Translations under genes and position numbers: made by a program
Notes under the pieces: model-generated
What the model was told of the DNA's origin: nothing
Seen by the model: the letters and a program-made list of their open reading frames with translations, nothing else
Database searches by the model: none
In this document: positions 17,586-28,426 of the stretch, piece by piece
Numbering within the stretch: position 1 is the stretch's first letter
Layout of the letters: every line of letters begins with the position of its first letter
Assembly: GCA_018241745.1 (NCBI GenBank)
Contig: JAFEDG010000142.1
Coordinates: 1 to 64,000, forward strand
Direction of reading: 5' to 3'
Length of the DNA: 64,000 nt
Origin: Pseudomonadota bacterium
GTDB taxonomy: Bacteria; Pseudomonadota; Gammaproteobacteria; Burkholderiales; Casimicrobiaceae

Positions 17586-18574
17586 CGCGCGATGCGGCGA
17601 CCCTTCCCCACATCCCGGTGCTGCTCGACGCGGCGGTCGCCGCGCTCGCAATCCGCGCCGACGGCACCTATGTCGACGCGACGTTCGGCCGCGGTGGCCA
17701 CAGCGCGCGCATCCGCGCCGCGCTTGGGCCCGCCGGGCGCCTCGTCGCGCTCGACCGCGATCCCGACGCCGCGGCCGCGGCAGGCCGCGTCGACGACTCC
17801 CGTTTCCTTTTCCGCCGCGCGTGGTTCTCCGGACTGCCCGCCGTGCTCGACTCGCTCCACATCGATTTCGTCGACGGCGTGCTGTTCGATCTCGGAATCT
17901 CCTCGCCGCAGATCGATGTGGCCACGCGCGGCTTTTCCTATCGGCAGGACGGCCCGCTCGACATGCGGATGGACCCGTCGCGCGGCGAGTCCGCCGCCGA
18001 TTTCATCGCGCGTGCCTCGACGCGCGAGCTGACGGAGGTCATCCGCGAACATGGCGAAGAACGGTTTGCTCAGTCGGTTGCAAGAGCAATTGTTGCGGCG
18101 CGCGCGCACGAGCCCGTCGTCACCACGCGGCGGCTCGCTGCGGTCGTCGCGCAAGCCCTCGGCGCGCGCACGCGGGGTGATTGGAGTCAGGATCCGGCCG
18201 CGCGCACGTTCCAGGCCCTTCGGATCCACGTGAACCGCGAGCTCGACGAACTCGAGGCCGCGTTGCCCGCCGCGTGCGCGCGGCTGCGGGCTGGCGGCCG
18301 GCTCGCCGTCATCAGCTTCCACTCGCTCGAGGACCGCATCGTCAAGCGCTTCATCGCCGCGCATTCGCAGCCGTTCGCCGGTGATCCGGCGCTGGCGCGG
18401 ATGCCGTTGCGCGCCGCCGAGCTGCCGCTGCCCCCGCTCGCCGCCGTCGGCCGCGCGCAGAAGGTCGGTGCCGACGAGGCAGCGGCCAACCCGCGCGCGC
18501 GCAGCGCCGTGCTGCGCGTCGCCGCGCGCACGGCAGCGCCGTGGCCGCACGCCCCGAGCGGAGCGCGGGCGTGA
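17582..18574 (+). CDS. rsmH: 16S rRNA (cytosine1402-N4)-methyltransferase
   Basis: 330 aa. Methylates N4 of C1402 in the ribosomal P site using S-adenosylmethionine. It starts [12 protein letters not shown], followed by the SAM-binding [10 protein letters not shown] (about 36-45), [17 protein letters not shown] and the C-terminal [14 protein letters not shown] block, all characteristic of RsmH/MraW. GTG 17582 overlaps the mraZ TGA by 4 bp; no ATG competes. Second gene of the dcw cluster. Confidence 0.95.
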   Translation: MTRDAATLPHIPVLLDAAVAALAIRADGTYVDATFGRGGHSARIRAALGPAGRLVALDRDPDAAAAAGRVDDSRFLFRRAWFSGLPAVLDSLHIDFVDGVLFDLGISSPQIDVATRGFSYRQDGPLDMRMDPSRGESAADFIARASTRELTEVIREHGEERFAQSVARAIVAARAHEPVVTTRRLAAVVAQALGARTRGDWSQDPAARTFQALRIHVNRELDELEAALPAACARLRAGGRLAVISFHSLEDRIVKRFIAAHSQPFAGDPALARMPLRAAELPLPPLAAVGRAQKVGADEAAANPRARSAVLRVAARTAAPWPHAPSGARA

Positions 18575-18843
18575 CGCGCGTGAACCTCGTGCTGCTCGCG
18601 ATCGTCGTGCTGTGCGCACTGTCGCTCGTGACGTCGCGCCACCAGGCACGCAAGCGCTTCGTCGAGCTCGAGCGCGCGCAGGCGCAGCAGCGCGCGTACG
18701 ACACCGAGTACGGGCAACTGACGCTCGAGCAGTCGACGTGGGGCATGCCGGCCCGCGTCGAGCGCATCGCGCGCGAGCAGCTCGGCATGCAGATCCCGGG
18801 CCCGAGCCGCGTCGAGGTCGTGCCCGCGGGAGCCGCCAAGTGA
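18571..18843 (+). CDS. ftsL: Cell division protein FtsL
   Basis: 90 aa, a short bitopic divisome protein. A single transmembrane helix (about 4-22) is followed by a coiled-coil segment (about 28-55) and the FtsL-type tail [20 protein letters not shown]. It works with FtsB and FtsQ to activate septal wall synthesis by FtsW-FtsI. GTG 18571 overlaps the rsmH stop as GTGA and has GGAG 7 bp upstream; an earlier in-frame GTG at 18541 is less likely. Its own stop overlaps the ftsI GTG. Confidence 0.9.
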   Translation: MTRVNLVLLAIVVLCALSLVTSRHQARKRFVELERAQAQQRAYDTEYGQLTLEQSTWGMPARVERIAREQLGMQIPGPSRVEVVPAGAAK

Positions 18844-20573
18844 CGCCGCGCCAGATGCGCGAGAAGGCCGCCGCGGAGCCGCGCCTGCCCGGCGGCCGCG
18901 CGATGCTGCTGTTCGCCGTGATCGCGCTGATGTTCACCGTCCTCGCCGGGCGCGCGCTCTACCTGCAGGGCTTCGACAACGCGTTCCTGCAGGAACGCGG
19001 CGCGGCACGCTATTCGCGCGAGCTTGAAGTTCCCGCGCACCGCGGCCGCATCCTCGACCGCTTCGGCGATCCGCTCGCGGTGTCGACGCCGGTCAAGTCG
19101 CTGTGGGTGTTCCCGTCGCAGTTCCAGCCGACGGCGCCCGAGCTCGCGGCGCTCGCGCGCATCCTGGACACGACGCCGCAGGCACTCGCCAAGCGCGTGG
19201 CCGCGGCGGACGACTTCGTCTACCTCGCGAAGCAGGTGGCGCCCGAGGTGTCCGCGCGTGCGATGGCGCTCAAGATCCGCGGCCTCAACGACGAGAACGG
19301 CTATCGCCGCTATTACCCTGGCGGCGAGGTGACGAGCCACCTGGTCGGCTTTACCGGCGACGGCGACGCGGGCCAGGAAGGGATGGAGCTCGCGCAGCAG
19401 GCGTGGCTCGCGGGCACGCCGGGCAGCCGCCGCGTGATCGTCAACCGGCGCGGCGAGGTCGTCGAGGACGTCGCGTCGATCCGCGCACCGCAGGAGGGCC
19501 ACGACCTCGCGCTGTCGATCGACTCGCGGCTGCAGTACCTCGCGTTCCGCGAGCTGAAGGCGGCGATCGAGAAGAACAAGGCGAAGGCCGGCGGCATCGT
19601 GATCCTCGACGCGCGCAGTGGCGAGATCCTGGCGCTCGCCAACCTGCCGACGTACAACCCGAACGGCCGCGAGAAGCTCGCGCGCGAACGGATGCGCAAC
19701 CGCGCGCTGACCGACGTGTTCGAGCCGGGCTCGACGATGAAGCCGTTCACGATCGCGGCAGGCCTCGAGGCAGGCACGATCACGCCGCACACGGTCATCA
19801 ACACGAACGGCGGCGTCTGGCAGCTCGGCAGCAATACGATCCACGACGACCACAAGGAAGGCCTGCTGACCGTCGAGCAGGTGATCCAGAAGTCGTCGAA
19901 CATCGGGGCGGCCAAGATCGCGCTGGGCCTGCCGCCGGCGACGATGTGGAACGCGCTGTCCGACGACGGCTTCGGCTCGCCGCCCGGCACCGGCTTCCCC
20001 GGCGAGGTGTCCGGTCGGCTGCGCCCCGCGAAGACGTGGCGCCCGATCGAGCAGGCGACGATGGCGTATGGGCACGGCCTGTCGGTGAACCTCGTGCAGC
20101 TCGCGCGCGCCTACACGATCTTCGCCGGGGACGGCGACCTGAAGCCGGTGACGCTGTTCAAGACGGACGGGCCGGTGGCCGGCAAGCCGGTGCTGAAGCC
20201 GCAGACCGCCGCGGCGATGCGCAGGATGCTCGAGATGGTGACGCAGCCCGGCGGCACGGCGCCGCTCGCGCAGGTGCCGGGCTACCGCGTCGGCGGCAAG
20301 ACCGGCACCGCGCACAAGCTCGAGAACCATGTCTACGTGAACAAGTACGTTGCGTCGTTCGTCGGCCTCGCGCCGCTGTCGAACCCGCGGCTGATCGTCG
20401 CCGTGATGATCGACGAGCCGGAAGGCAGCTCGTACTACGGCGGCAGCGTGTCGGCGCCCGTCTTCTCGACGGTGATGGGCTCCGCGCTGCGGATGCTCGG
20501 CGTGCCGACCGACGCGCCCGTCAACAACGTCGTGCTGCCGCCCGAGGCGGCGACCGTGGCGGAGGAAACGTGA
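18840..20573 (+). CDS. ftsI: Peptidoglycan D,D-transpeptidase FtsI (PBP3)
   Basis: 577 aa, close to E. coli FtsI. One N-terminal transmembrane helix (about 20-40), a pedestal/dimer domain, then a penicillin-binding transpeptidase domain. Catalytic motifs: STMK (nucleophile Ser about 298), SSN (about 353) and KTGT (about 487). It crosslinks septal peptidoglycan with FtsW. GTG 18840 overlaps the ftsL stop; ATG 18855 would shorten it by five residues. It is separated from murE by 28 bp. Confidence 0.95.
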   Translation: MTPRQMREKAAAEPRLPGGRAMLLFAVIALMFTVLAGRALYLQGFDNAFLQERGAARYSRELEVPAHRGRILDRFGDPLAVSTPVKSLWVFPSQFQPTAPELAALARILDTTPQALAKRVAAADDFVYLAKQVAPEVSARAMALKIRGLNDENGYRRYYPGGEVTSHLVGFTGDGDAGQEGMELAQQAWLAGTPGSRRVIVNRRGEVVEDVASIRAPQEGHDLALSIDSRLQYLAFRELKAAIEKNKAKAGGIVILDARSGEILALANLPTYNPNGREKLARERMRNRALTDVFEPGSTMKPFTIAAGLEAGTITPHTVINTNGGVWQLGSNTIHDDHKEGLLTVEQVIQKSSNIGAAKIALGLPPATMWNALSDDGFGSPPGTGFPGEVSGRLRPAKTWRPIEQATMAYGHGLSVNLVQLARAYTIFAGDGDLKPVTLFKTDGPVAGKPVLKPQTAAAMRRMLEMVTQPGGTAPLAQVPGYRVGGKTGTAHKLENHVYVNKYVASFVGLAPLSNPRLIVAVMIDEPEGSSYYGGSVSAPVFSTVMGSALRMLGVPTDAPVNNVVLPPEAATVAEET

Positions 20574-20601
20574 CGCGCGCGGCCACCTGCGGAGCACGCG
20601 G

Positions 20602-22062
20602 ATGACGAGCGAAGCCGCCGCGATCCTGTCGCGCCTTCCGGTCAAGCCGCGGCGCATCGTCAGCGACAGCCGCCGCGTCGCGGCCGGCGACGCGTTCGCG
20701 GCGTACAAGGGCACGCGCGCGGACGGTCGCGCGTTCATCGGCGACGCGATCGCGCGTGGCGCCGTCGGCGTGCTGTGGGACGACGCCGGCTTCGCGTGGA
20801 AACCCGAGTGGGTCGTGCCCAACGCCGCCGTCCCCAAGCTCGCGCAACGGCTCGGCTTCATCGCGGATTTCATCTACGGCCACCCGTCGCGTGCGCTGTG
20901 GACCGTCGGCGTGACCGGCACCAACGGCAAGACGTCCTGCACGCAATGGATCGCGCAGGCGCTGACGTTGCGCGGGCGGCCGACCGGCATCGTCGGCACG
21001 CTCGGCAACGGCATGCCGGGCGCACTGACGCCTGGCGCGAACACGACGCCCGACGCGGCCGAGCTGCAGGCGGTGCTGGCCGCAATGGTCGCCGAGGGCG
21101 CCCGCGGCGTCGCGCTGGAGGTGTCGTCGCACGGCCTCGACCAGGGCCGCGTCAACGGCGTGAAATTCGACGTCGCCGTGTTCACGAACCTGACGCGCGA
21201 CCACCTCGATTACCACGGGACGATGGCTGCCTACGGCGCGGCAAAGGCGCAGCTCTTCAGCTGGCCGTCGCTCAAGGTGCGCGTCGTCAACGCCGACGAC
21301 GCGTTCGGCCAGCACCTGATCGAGACGTTGCGTCGCGACGGACGGCCGGTGATGACGTACGGCCGCACGCGCGCCGACGTGCGCAGCACCGCGGTGGCGA
21401 CGACGTCGTCCGGCATCGTGATGGACGTCGAGACGCCCGCGGGCCGCGGCACGGCGACCACCGCGATGATCGGCGACTTCAACGTCCACAACCTGCTGGC
21501 GACGCTCGCGACGCTGCTCGCGAGCGATGTCCCCTTCGACGACGCGCTCGCGGCGCTGGGGTCGCTCACGCCGCCGCCGGGGCGGATGCAGCGGCTCGGC
21601 GGCGATCACAAGCCGACCGTCGTCGTCGACTATGCCCACACGCCGGATGCCCTCGCGCAGGCGCTTGCAGCGTTGCGCCCGGCCGTCGCGGAAGGCGGCG
21701 AGCTCGTCGTGGTGTTCGGTGCCGGCGGCGACCGCGACCCCGGCAAGCGCGGCGAGATGGGCGCGATCGCCGCGCGGCTCGCGGACCGCGTGATCGTCAC
21801 CAGCGACAACCCGCGCAGCGAGGACCCGGGCGCGATCGCGCAGGCGATCGTCGACGGCGTCAACGCGGTCCCCGCGCCGCACGCACCGTGCCGCCTCGAG
21901 CTCGACCGCGCGGCGGCGATCGGCGCCGCCGTGAGCCGCGCGGACGTCGGCGACGTCGTGCTGATCGCAGGCAAGGGCCACGAGGCCTACCAGGAACAGG
22001 ACGGCGTGCGCACGCCGTTCTCGGACGTCGACATGGCGCTCGCGGCGCTCGCGACGCGGTGA
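20602..22062 (+). CDS. murE: UDP-MurNAc-L-Ala-D-Glu:meso-diaminopimelate ligase
   Basis: 486 aa. Adds the third residue of the peptidoglycan stem peptide, using ATP. Mur-ligase P-loop GTNGKTS (about 109-115), the carbamylated-lysine region, and the substrate motif DNPR (about 402-405), which marks meso-diaminopimelate specificity rather than lysine. ATG 20602 has GGAG 8 bp upstream. The stop abuts murF. Confidence 0.95.
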   Translation: MTSEAAAILSRLPVKPRRIVSDSRRVAAGDAFAAYKGTRADGRAFIGDAIARGAVGVLWDDAGFAWKPEWVVPNAAVPKLAQRLGFIADFIYGHPSRALWTVGVTGTNGKTSCTQWIAQALTLRGRPTGIVGTLGNGMPGALTPGANTTPDAAELQAVLAAMVAEGARGVALEVSSHGLDQGRVNGVKFDVAVFTNLTRDHLDYHGTMAAYGAAKAQLFSWPSLKVRVVNADDAFGQHLIETLRRDGRPVMTYGRTRADVRSTAVATTSSGIVMDVETPAGRGTATTAMIGDFNVHNLLATLATLLASDVPFDDALAALGSLTPPPGRMQRLGGDHKPTVVVDYAHTPDALAQALAALRPAVAEGGELVVVFGAGGDRDPGKRGEMGAIAARLADRVIVTSDNPRSEDPGAIAQAIVDGVNAVPAPHAPCRLELDRAAAIGAAVSRADVGDVVLIAGKGHEAYQEQDGVRTPFSDVDMALAALATR

Positions 22063-22067
22063 AGGAC

Positions 22068-23477
22068 ATGACGACCGACGCGACGCCCACGACGCCCGGC
22101 GCGGCGATGGCCGATCTCGCGGCCGCCGCCCGCTGGACCGGCGGTGCGCTGCGCGGCACCAACGCGACGTTCACGCGCGTGACCACCGACAGCCGCGACG
22201 TGCGCGCGGGCGACCTGTTCGTCGCGCTCGCCGGCGAGCGCTTCGACGGCCATGCGTTCGTCGCCGGGGCGCTCGCCGCGGGTGCCGTCGGCGCGATCGT
22301 CGCCGCCGAGCATGCGGACGCGCTCCCCGGCAACCTCGTTGCCGTTGCCGACACGCTGTCGGCGCTGCAGGCGCTGGCGCTGCATTGGCGGGCGCAGTTC
22401 GCCGTGCCGCTGATCGTCGTCACCGGCAGCAACGGCAAGACGACGGTCAAGGAGATGACGGCGGCGATCCTGCGGACCCACTCGTCCCCGGTGCTCGCCA
22501 CGGCGGGCAACTTCAACAACGCGATCGGGCTGCCGCTGACGTTGCTCGCGTTGCGGGCCGCGCACCGCGCCGCGGTGGTCGAGCTGGGCATGAACCACCG
22601 TGGCGAGACGCGCGAGCTCGCGGCGATCGCACAGCCGACGATCGCGCTCGTCAACAACGCGCAGCGCGAGCACCAGGAGTTCATGGCGACCGTCGACGCC
22701 GTGGCCGACGAGCACGCCGACGCGATCCGCGCACTGCCGCGCGGCGGTCACGCCATCGTGAACGCCGACGACGCGCGCGCCGACGTCTGGCGTCGCGCCG
22801 CGCACGACGCAGGCGCGACGACGATCACATTCGGCGTCGACGCCGCCGCCGACGTGACCGCGACGGTCGCGCTGGATGCAACCGGCACCGATCTCGCGGT
22901 CCGCACGCCCCGCGGCGACTTCGCGGTGCGCCTTGCGCTGCCCGGCATCGCGATGGCGCGCAACGCGCTCGCCGCCACGGCGGCCGCACTTGCCGCAGGC
23001 GCGACGCCGGCTGCGGCGGCCGCGGCGCTCGCCGCGTTCCGGCCGGTGGCGGGGCGGCTTGCGCGCGCGATGACGCCCGCAGGCGCCACGGTGATCGACG
23101 ACACGTACAACGCCAATCCCGATTCCGTGCGCGCGGCGATCGACGTGCTCGCGCGCGCTGCGGCGCCGCGCTGGCTGATCCTTGGCGACATGGGCGAGGT
23201 GGGCGGCGAAGGCGTCGCCTTCCACCGCGAGATCGGCGCCTATGCGCGCGCGGCGGGCATCGAGCGGTTGCTGGCCGCCGGGCCGGCGATGCGCGACGCG
23301 GTCGGCGCGTTCGGCGCGGGCGCCACGCATTTCGACGACGGCGCCGCGCTCGCGGCGGCGCTCGCCGCCGACGCGCCGCCCGCCGTCGCGACCGTGCTCG
23401 TCAAGGGCTCGCGCTTCATGCGGATGGAACGCGCCGTCGCGGCGCTGACCGGCACGCCCGCCGCGGGAGCGCACTGA
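22068..23477 (+). CDS. murF: UDP-MurNAc-tripeptide:D-Ala-D-Ala ligase
   Basis: 469 aa from ATG 22068. Adds D-Ala-D-Ala to give UDP-MurNAc-pentapeptide. P-loop GSNGKTT (about 121-127), [13 protein letters not shown] and the conserved [12 protein letters not shown] (about 343-354) identify it. Start choice is open: GTG 22059 would overlap the murE stop (GTGA), and ATG 22107 starts exactly where family homology ([12 protein letters not shown]) begins. One base separates its stop from the mraY ATG. Confidence 0.93.
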   Translation: MTTDATPTTPGAAMADLAAAARWTGGALRGTNATFTRVTTDSRDVRAGDLFVALAGERFDGHAFVAGALAAGAVGAIVAAEHADALPGNLVAVADTLSALQALALHWRAQFAVPLIVVTGSNGKTTVKEMTAAILRTHSSPVLATAGNFNNAIGLPLTLLALRAAHRAAVVELGMNHRGETRELAAIAQPTIALVNNAQREHQEFMATVDAVADEHADAIRALPRGGHAIVNADDARADVWRRAAHDAGATTITFGVDAAADVTATVALDATGTDLAVRTPRGDFAVRLALPGIAMARNALAATAAALAAGATPAAAAAALAAFRPVAGRLARAMTPAGATVIDDTYNANPDSVRAAIDVLARAAAPRWLILGDMGEVGGEGVAFHREIGAYARAAGIERLLAAGPAMRDAVGAFGAGATHFDDGAALAAALAADAPPAVATVLVKGSRFMRMERAVAALTGTPAAGAH

Positions 23478-23478
23478 C

Positions 23479-24630
23479 ATGCTGCTGTGGCTCGCCGACC
23501 TCCTGTCCCGCGACGTGCGCGCGTTCAACGTCATCGGCTACCTGACGTTGCGCGCGGTGCTCGCGTGCATGACGGCGTTGATCATCTCGTTCGTCGTCGG
23601 CCCGCGGATGATCGCGTGGCTCACGCGGATGAAGATCGGCCAGGCGGTGCGCGACGACGGCCCGCAGACGCACCTGACGAAGGCTGGCACCCCGACGATG
23701 GGCGGCGCGCTGATCATCGTCGCGATCGTCGCCACGACGCTGCTGTGGGCCGACCTCTCCAACCGCTTCGTGTGGGTCGTGCTGCTCGTCACGATCGGCT
23801 TCGGTGCCGTCGGCTGGATCGACGACTACCGCAAGGTCGTGTACCGCAACCCGAAGGGCCTGTCGGCGCGCGCCAAGTTCGGCTGGCAGTCGGCGATCGG
23901 GCTCGTCGCCGCCGTGTACCTCGCGTTCGCGATCTCGGCCCCCGACAACCTGCGCTTCATCCAGCAGCTCGGCGCGTGGGCGGGCTCCGGCTTCTCGACG
24001 GCGCTGTCGCCCAAGACCGACCTGATCGTGCCGTTCGTGAAGACGATCAGCTATCCGCTCGGCGCCTTCGGCTTCATTGCACTCACGTACTTCGTCATCG
24101 TCGGCACGAGCAACGCGGTGAACCTGACGGACGGCCTCGACGGGCTCGCGATCATGCCGACGGTGATGATCGGCTCGGCGCTCGGCGTGTTCGCGTACGT
24201 GACGGGCAACGCCGTGTTCGCGCGCTACCTGCAGTTCCCGCTGATCGCGGGCGCCGGCGAGCTGGCGGTCATCTGCGGCGCGATCGCCGGGGCGGGGCTC
24301 GGCTTCCTGTGGTTCAACGCCTACCCGGCCGAAGTGTTCATGGGCGACGTCGGCGCGCTGGCGCTGGGCGGCGCGCTCGGCACGATCGCCGTGATCGTGC
24401 GCCAGGAGATCGTGCTGCTGATCATGGGCGGCGTGTTCGTCGTGGAGACGCTGTCGGTGATCGTCCAGGTGGCGTCGTTCAAGCTGACCGGCAAGCGCGT
24501 GTTCCGGATGGCGCCGATCCACCACCACTACGAGTTGAAGGGCTGGAAGGAGACGCAGGTCGTCGTGCGCTTCTGGATCATCACGATGCTGCTCGTGCTG
24601 TTCGGCCTGTCGACGCTGAAGCTGCGCTGA
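23479..24630 (+). CDS. mraY: Phospho-N-acetylmuramoyl-pentapeptide transferase
   Basis: 383 aa polytopic inner-membrane enzyme with about ten helices. Transfers phospho-MurNAc-pentapeptide to undecaprenyl phosphate, making lipid I. Signatures: GTPTMGG (about 71-77), the first acidic motif [27 protein letters not shown] and the cytoplasmic HHHYEL near the C-terminus. The stop and the murD ATG share one base (TGATG), implying coupled translation. Confidence 0.96.
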   Translation: MLLWLADLLSRDVRAFNVIGYLTLRAVLACMTALIISFVVGPRMIAWLTRMKIGQAVRDDGPQTHLTKAGTPTMGGALIIVAIVATTLLWADLSNRFVWVVLLVTIGFGAVGWIDDYRKVVYRNPKGLSARAKFGWQSAIGLVAAVYLAFAISAPDNLRFIQQLGAWAGSGFSTALSPKTDLIVPFVKTISYPLGAFGFIALTYFVIVGTSNAVNLTDGLDGLAIMPTVMIGSALGVFAYVTGNAVFARYLQFPLIAGAGELAVICGAIAGAGLGFLWFNAYPAEVFMGDVGALALGGALGTIAVIVRQEIVLLIMGGVFVVETLSVIVQVASFKLTGKRVFRMAPIHHHYELKGWKETQVVVRFWIITMLLVLFGLSTLKLR

Positions 24631-26006
24631 TGGACTACCGCAACCGCAACGTCGTCGTGCTGGGTTCCGGGCTGACCGGCCGGTCGCTCGCGCGCTTCTT
24701 CGTCCGCCGCGGCGCGCGCGTGCGCGTCGCCGACTCGCGGACCGCGCCTCCGGACGCCCCGACGTTTGCCGCCGAGCTGCCGGCGATCGCGCTCGCGACG
24801 GGTCCGTTCACCGACGCGACGTTCGCCGGCGCAGACCTCGTCGCGATCAGCCCGGGTGTGGCGAAGGATCATCCGGCGATCGTCGCGGCCGTGGCCGCGG
24901 GCGCGGAACTCGCCGGCGACATCGAGCTCTTCGCCCGCGAGCTGCCGGCGGGCCAGAAGGTGCTCGCGATCACCGGCACCAACGGCAAGACGACGACGGC
25001 CGCATTGACCGGCGAACTGGTCCGCGCGGGCGGCCTAGCCTGCGACGTGCTGGGCAACATCGGCGCCGCGGTGCTCGACGCGCTTGCACGCTACGAGTCG
25101 ACGGGTCGCTGGCCCGACGTACTGGTGCTGGAGCTGTCGAGCTACCAGCTCGAGACCACTGCGAGCCTCGCGCCGGCGGCCGCGACGGTGCTGAACGTCA
25201 CGGCCAACCACCTCGACCGCTACGCGGGCCTTGCCGACTACGCGGACGCGAAGGCGCGGATCTTCTCCCACGCCGGCGTCGCCATCCTCAACCGCGACGA
25301 TCCGATCGTGCGGCTGATGCGCCGCGCCGGGCGCACCGTGCAGACGTTCGGCGCGTCGGTGCCGGCGAGCGAGGAGGAATGGGGACTCGTCCAGCGCAAT
25401 GGCGAGACGTGGCTCGCGCGCGGTGGCGAGCTGCTGCTGCCGGCCGCCGACCTCGCGCTGGTCGGCCGCCACAACGCCATGAATGCGCTCGCGGCGCTGG
25501 CGCTGACGGCCGCGTTGACGCGGACCGACGCCGACGTGCTCGCGGCGCTCGCGCGCTTCACGAGCCTGCCGCACCGGATGCAGCGCGTCGCGGACGCCGA
25601 CGGCGTGCTGTACGTCAACGATTCGAAGGCAACGACGGTGGCCGCCACCGCCGTCGCGCTCGACGGGCTCGACCGCCCGGTGATCCTGATCGCGGGTGGC
25701 GACGGCAAGGGCCAGAGCTTCGTCCCGCTCAAGGCCGCGGTCGACCGCGCGTGCCGGGCCGTGCTGCTGATCGGGCGCGACGCGGAGCGCGTCGAGGCGG
25801 GACTCGCAGGCACGCGTGCGGCCCTCGAGCTGTGCGGGACACTCGACCGCGCGCTCGACCGCGCGTTCGCGCTCGCACGGGCCGGCGACGTCGTGCTGCT
25901 GTCCCCGGCCTGCGCGAGCCTGGACCAGTTCGCCAATTACATGGTGCGCGGCGATGCGTTCGCCACGCGCGTGAAGGCGCACGTCGCGGAGACCGCCGAT
26001 GCGTAA
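24630..26006 (+). CDS. murD: UDP-MurNAc-L-Ala:D-glutamate ligase
   Basis: 458 aa. Adds D-glutamate, the second stem residue. An N-terminal Rossmann-like segment begins [16 protein letters not shown], the Mur P-loop is GTNGKTTT (about 116-123), followed by ELSSYQLE and NHLDRY. C-terminal YVNDSKATT and the IAGGDGKGQ block are typical of MurD. ATG 24630 overlaps the mraY stop; the 3' end overlaps ftsW by 8 bp. Confidence 0.95.
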   Translation: MDYRNRNVVVLGSGLTGRSLARFFVRRGARVRVADSRTAPPDAPTFAAELPAIALATGPFTDATFAGADLVAISPGVAKDHPAIVAAVAAGAELAGDIELFARELPAGQKVLAITGTNGKTTTAALTGELVRAGGLACDVLGNIGAAVLDALARYESTGRWPDVLVLELSSYQLETTASLAPAAATVLNVTANHLDRYAGLADYADAKARIFSHAGVAILNRDDPIVRLMRRAGRTVQTFGASVPASEEEWGLVQRNGETWLARGGELLLPAADLALVGRHNAMNALAALALTAALTRTDADVLAALARFTSLPHRMQRVADADGVLYVNDSKATTVAATAVALDGLDRPVILIAGGDGKGQSFVPLKAAVDRACRAVLLIGRDAERVEAGLAGTRAALELCGTLDRALDRAFALARAGDVVLLSPACASLDQFANYMVRGDAFATRVKAHVAETADA

Positions 26007-27276
26007 CCGGCTGCTGCAGACGGCGTCGCTGGTGATGGGCCGCGCGGCACCGGACCCGGTGCAGGCGAGCGTCGCCGCGGCGACGCGGCGCATCGGCCGC
26101 AGCGCCGCGAGCGCTTCGACGCGCGCGATGATGACCTACGACGTGTCGCTCGCATGGACCGTGCTGCTGCTGCTGGCGATCGGCCTCGTGATGGTCTACT
26201 CGGCATCGATCGCGAGCGCCGAGGCATCGGCGCAGACCGGCTACCGGCCGTGGTATTTCCTCGCCCGCCACGCGATGTTCGTCGTCGTCGGGCTCGTCGC
26301 CGCGTTCGTCACGTTCCAGGTGCCGATGAAGGCGTGGCGCGCGCTGGCACCGTGGCTGTTCGTCGCGGGCATCGGCTTGCTGATCCTCGTGCTGATCCCG
26401 GGCATCGGGCGCGTCGTCAACGGCTCGCGGCGCTGGCTGTCGCTCGTCGTCGTCAACGTGCAGCCGTCGGAGTTCATGAAGCTCGCGGTCGTGCTGTACG
26501 CGGCGAGCTATGCGGTGCGCAAGGCCGCGTTCCTGCATGCCGAGCAGCCGCTGAAGGCGACGCTGATGCGCGGCTTCCTGCCCCTGTTCGGCGTCATGGT
26601 GATCATCGGCGGCCTGCTGCTGATGGAGCCCGACTTCGGCGCGTTCGTCGTCATCGTCGCCATCGGCTTCGGCATGCTGTTCCTCGGTGGCCTCGACTGG
26701 CGGCTGTTCGCCGGGCTGTCCGCGCTGCTGCCGCTCGCGCTCGGCGCGATCCTCGTCGCCGCGCCGTACCGGATGCAGCGGCTCACGGCGTTCCTCGACC
26801 CGTGGTCGGACCCGCTCGGCAAGGGTTACCAGCTGTCGCACTCGCTGATCGCGTTCGGGCGCGGCGAGTTCTTCGGCGTCGGGCTCGGGGCCAGCGTCGA
26901 GAAGCTCCTGTACCTGCCCGAGGCGCACACGGACTTCCTGCTCGCGGTGATCGCCGAGGAGCTGGGCTTCGCCGGCGTCGCCGTCGTCGTCGCGCTGTTC
27001 GTGTGGCTGCTGTACCGCTGCTACGCGATCGGCCGCCAGGCCGCGCGGCTGTCGCGGCCGTTCGCCGCGCTGGTCGCGCAGGGCATCGGCATCTGGATCG
27101 GCGTGCAGGGCTTCATCAACATCGGCGTCAACGTCGGCCTGCTGCCCACGAAGGGCCTCACGCTGCCGCTGCTGTCGTTCGGCGGCAGCGGCATCGTGGC
27201 CAACTGCATCGCGATGGCGATCCTGCTGCGCGTCGACTACGAGAACCGGCTGCTGCTGCGGGGGTTCGCGCCATGA
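25999..27276 (+). CDS. ftsW: Septal peptidoglycan polymerase FtsW (SEDS family)
   Basis: 425 aa with about ten transmembrane helices. Polymerises lipid II at the septum with FtsI. A long, mostly polar N-terminal tail (about 1-50) precedes the first helix. Family blocks include [37 protein letters not shown] and the C-terminal [19 protein letters not shown]. Another ATG (the second codon of MMTY, about residue 45) lies near the first helix, but ATG 25999 gives the usual short overlap with murD. A 21-codon ORF separates it from murG. Confidence 0.94.
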   Translation: MRNRLLQTASLVMGRAAPDPVQASVAAATRRIGRSAASASTRAMMTYDVSLAWTVLLLLAIGLVMVYSASIASAEASAQTGYRPWYFLARHAMFVVVGLVAAFVTFQVPMKAWRALAPWLFVAGIGLLILVLIPGIGRVVNGSRRWLSLVVVNVQPSEFMKLAVVLYAASYAVRKAAFLHAEQPLKATLMRGFLPLFGVMVIIGGLLLMEPDFGAFVVIVAIGFGMLFLGGLDWRLFAGLSALLPLALGAILVAAPYRMQRLTAFLDPWSDPLGKGYQLSHSLIAFGRGEFFGVGLGASVEKLLYLPEAHTDFLLAVIAEELGFAGVAVVVALFVWLLYRCYAIGRQAARLSRPFAALVAQGIGIWIGVQGFINIGVNVGLLPTKGLTLPLLSFGGSGIVANCIAMAILLRVDYENRLLLRGFAP

Positions 27277-27338
27277 GCGCGCCGGGACGCTCCCAAGCGC
27301 TCATGCCGGAGCGCGTAGCGCGGAGGCGCGCGTCATGA
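27273..27338 (+). other. 21-codon linker ORF between ftsW and murG
   Basis: ATG 27273 overlaps the ftsW TGA, and the ORF's own TGA overlaps the murG ATG, so both junctions read ATGA. The peptide ([21 protein letters not shown]) starts like MurG's own MSGATT, so it may be a remnant of a duplicated start. No function is assigned. It could relay ribosomes from ftsW to murG or be chance, since murG has its own CGGAGG. Confidence 0.4.
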
Positions 27339-28426
27339 GCGGCGCGACCACCGCGACGGTGATGATCACGACCGGCGGTACCGGTGGCCACGTGTTCCCC
27401 GGGCTCGCAGTCGCGTCCCACCTCGCCCGCGCCGGTGCGCGCGTGTTCTGGCTCGGTACGCGCGAGGGCATCGAGGCGGATCTCGTGCCGAAGCACGGCG
27501 TCGAGTTCGAAGGCGTGCCGTTCCGCGGCGTGCGCGGCAAGGGCTGGCGCACGCTTGCGAGCGGCCCATTCGCGCTCGCGGCCGCATGCCGCGAAAGCCT
27601 GACGATCATGCAGCGGCGGCGCCCGGATGTCGTGCTGGGCTTCGGTGGCTTCGCGTCGTTTCCCGGCGCCGCGATGGGCGCCGCGACGCGCCGGCCGCTC
27701 GTGCTGCACGACGCCAACGCCGTCGCGGGCCTCGCCAACCGGATGCTCGCGTACCGCGCGACACGGCTGTGCGTCGGCTTCCCGGGTGCGTATCGCGGCA
27801 GGCACGCGGCCAAGGTCGTCGTCACCGGCAACCCGCTGCGCGACGCCATCACGGCGCTGCCGCCGCCCGCGGCGCGCTGGGCCGGCCGTGAAGGACCGCT
27901 GCGCCTGCTGGTCGTCGGCGGCAGCCTCGGTGCGCGCGCGCTGAACGACGTGGTGCCGGCGGCGCTCGCAAGGCTCGACCCCGGGGCGCGGCCGCAGGTC
28001 GTCCACCAAGCCGGCGTGCGCCATATCGACGCGTTGCGTGCCGCGTATGCGCAGCACGGCGTGGACGGCGAGTGCGTCGCGTTCATCGACGACATGGCGG
28101 CACGCTATGCGTGGGCCGACTACGTGATCGCGCGGGGCGGCGGGCTGACGGTGGCCGAGCTCGCGGCCGTGGGCCTGCCGTCGCTGCTGGTCCCGTTGCC
28201 CGGTGCCATCGCGGACGAGCAGACGGCCAACGCCCAGTTCCTGGTCGCCGCGGGGGCCGCGACGTGCCGCGCGCAAGACCGTGTCGACGCCGCATGGCTC
28301 GGCGCGCATCTCGCGACGCTCACGCGCGACGCCGCGCTGACGATGGCCGAGGCGGCGTATGCGGTCGGCCGCCGCGACGCAGCCGCGCGGATCGCGGGCC
28401 TGTGCCTGGAGTACGGTCCGCGATGA
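27335..28426 (+). CDS. murG: UDP-GlcNAc:lipid I N-acetylglucosaminyltransferase
   Basis: 363 aa, a GT-B enzyme converting lipid I to lipid II at the inner face of the membrane. N-terminal glycine loop [14 protein letters not shown] (about 12-25), [11 protein letters not shown], and the C-domain block [20 protein letters not shown] (about 268-287) with the conserved Glu. The usual HEQN motif reads HDAN (about 126-129) before AVAGLANR, a mild departure. CGGAGG lies 8 bp before ATG 27335. The stop overlaps murC (ATGA). Confidence 0.95.
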   Translation: MSGATTATVMITTGGTGGHVFPGLAVASHLARAGARVFWLGTREGIEADLVPKHGVEFEGVPFRGVRGKGWRTLASGPFALAAACRESLTIMQRRRPDVVLGFGGFASFPGAAMGAATRRPLVLHDANAVAGLANRMLAYRATRLCVGFPGAYRGRHAAKVVVTGNPLRDAITALPPPAARWAGREGPLRLLVVGGSLGARALNDVVPAALARLDPGARPQVVHQAGVRHIDALRAAYAQHGVDGECVAFIDDMAARYAWADYVIARGGGLTVAELAAVGLPSLLVPLPGAIADEQTANAQFLVAAGAATCRAQDRVDAAWLGAHLATLTRDAALTMAEAAYAVGRRDAAARIAGLCLEYGPR

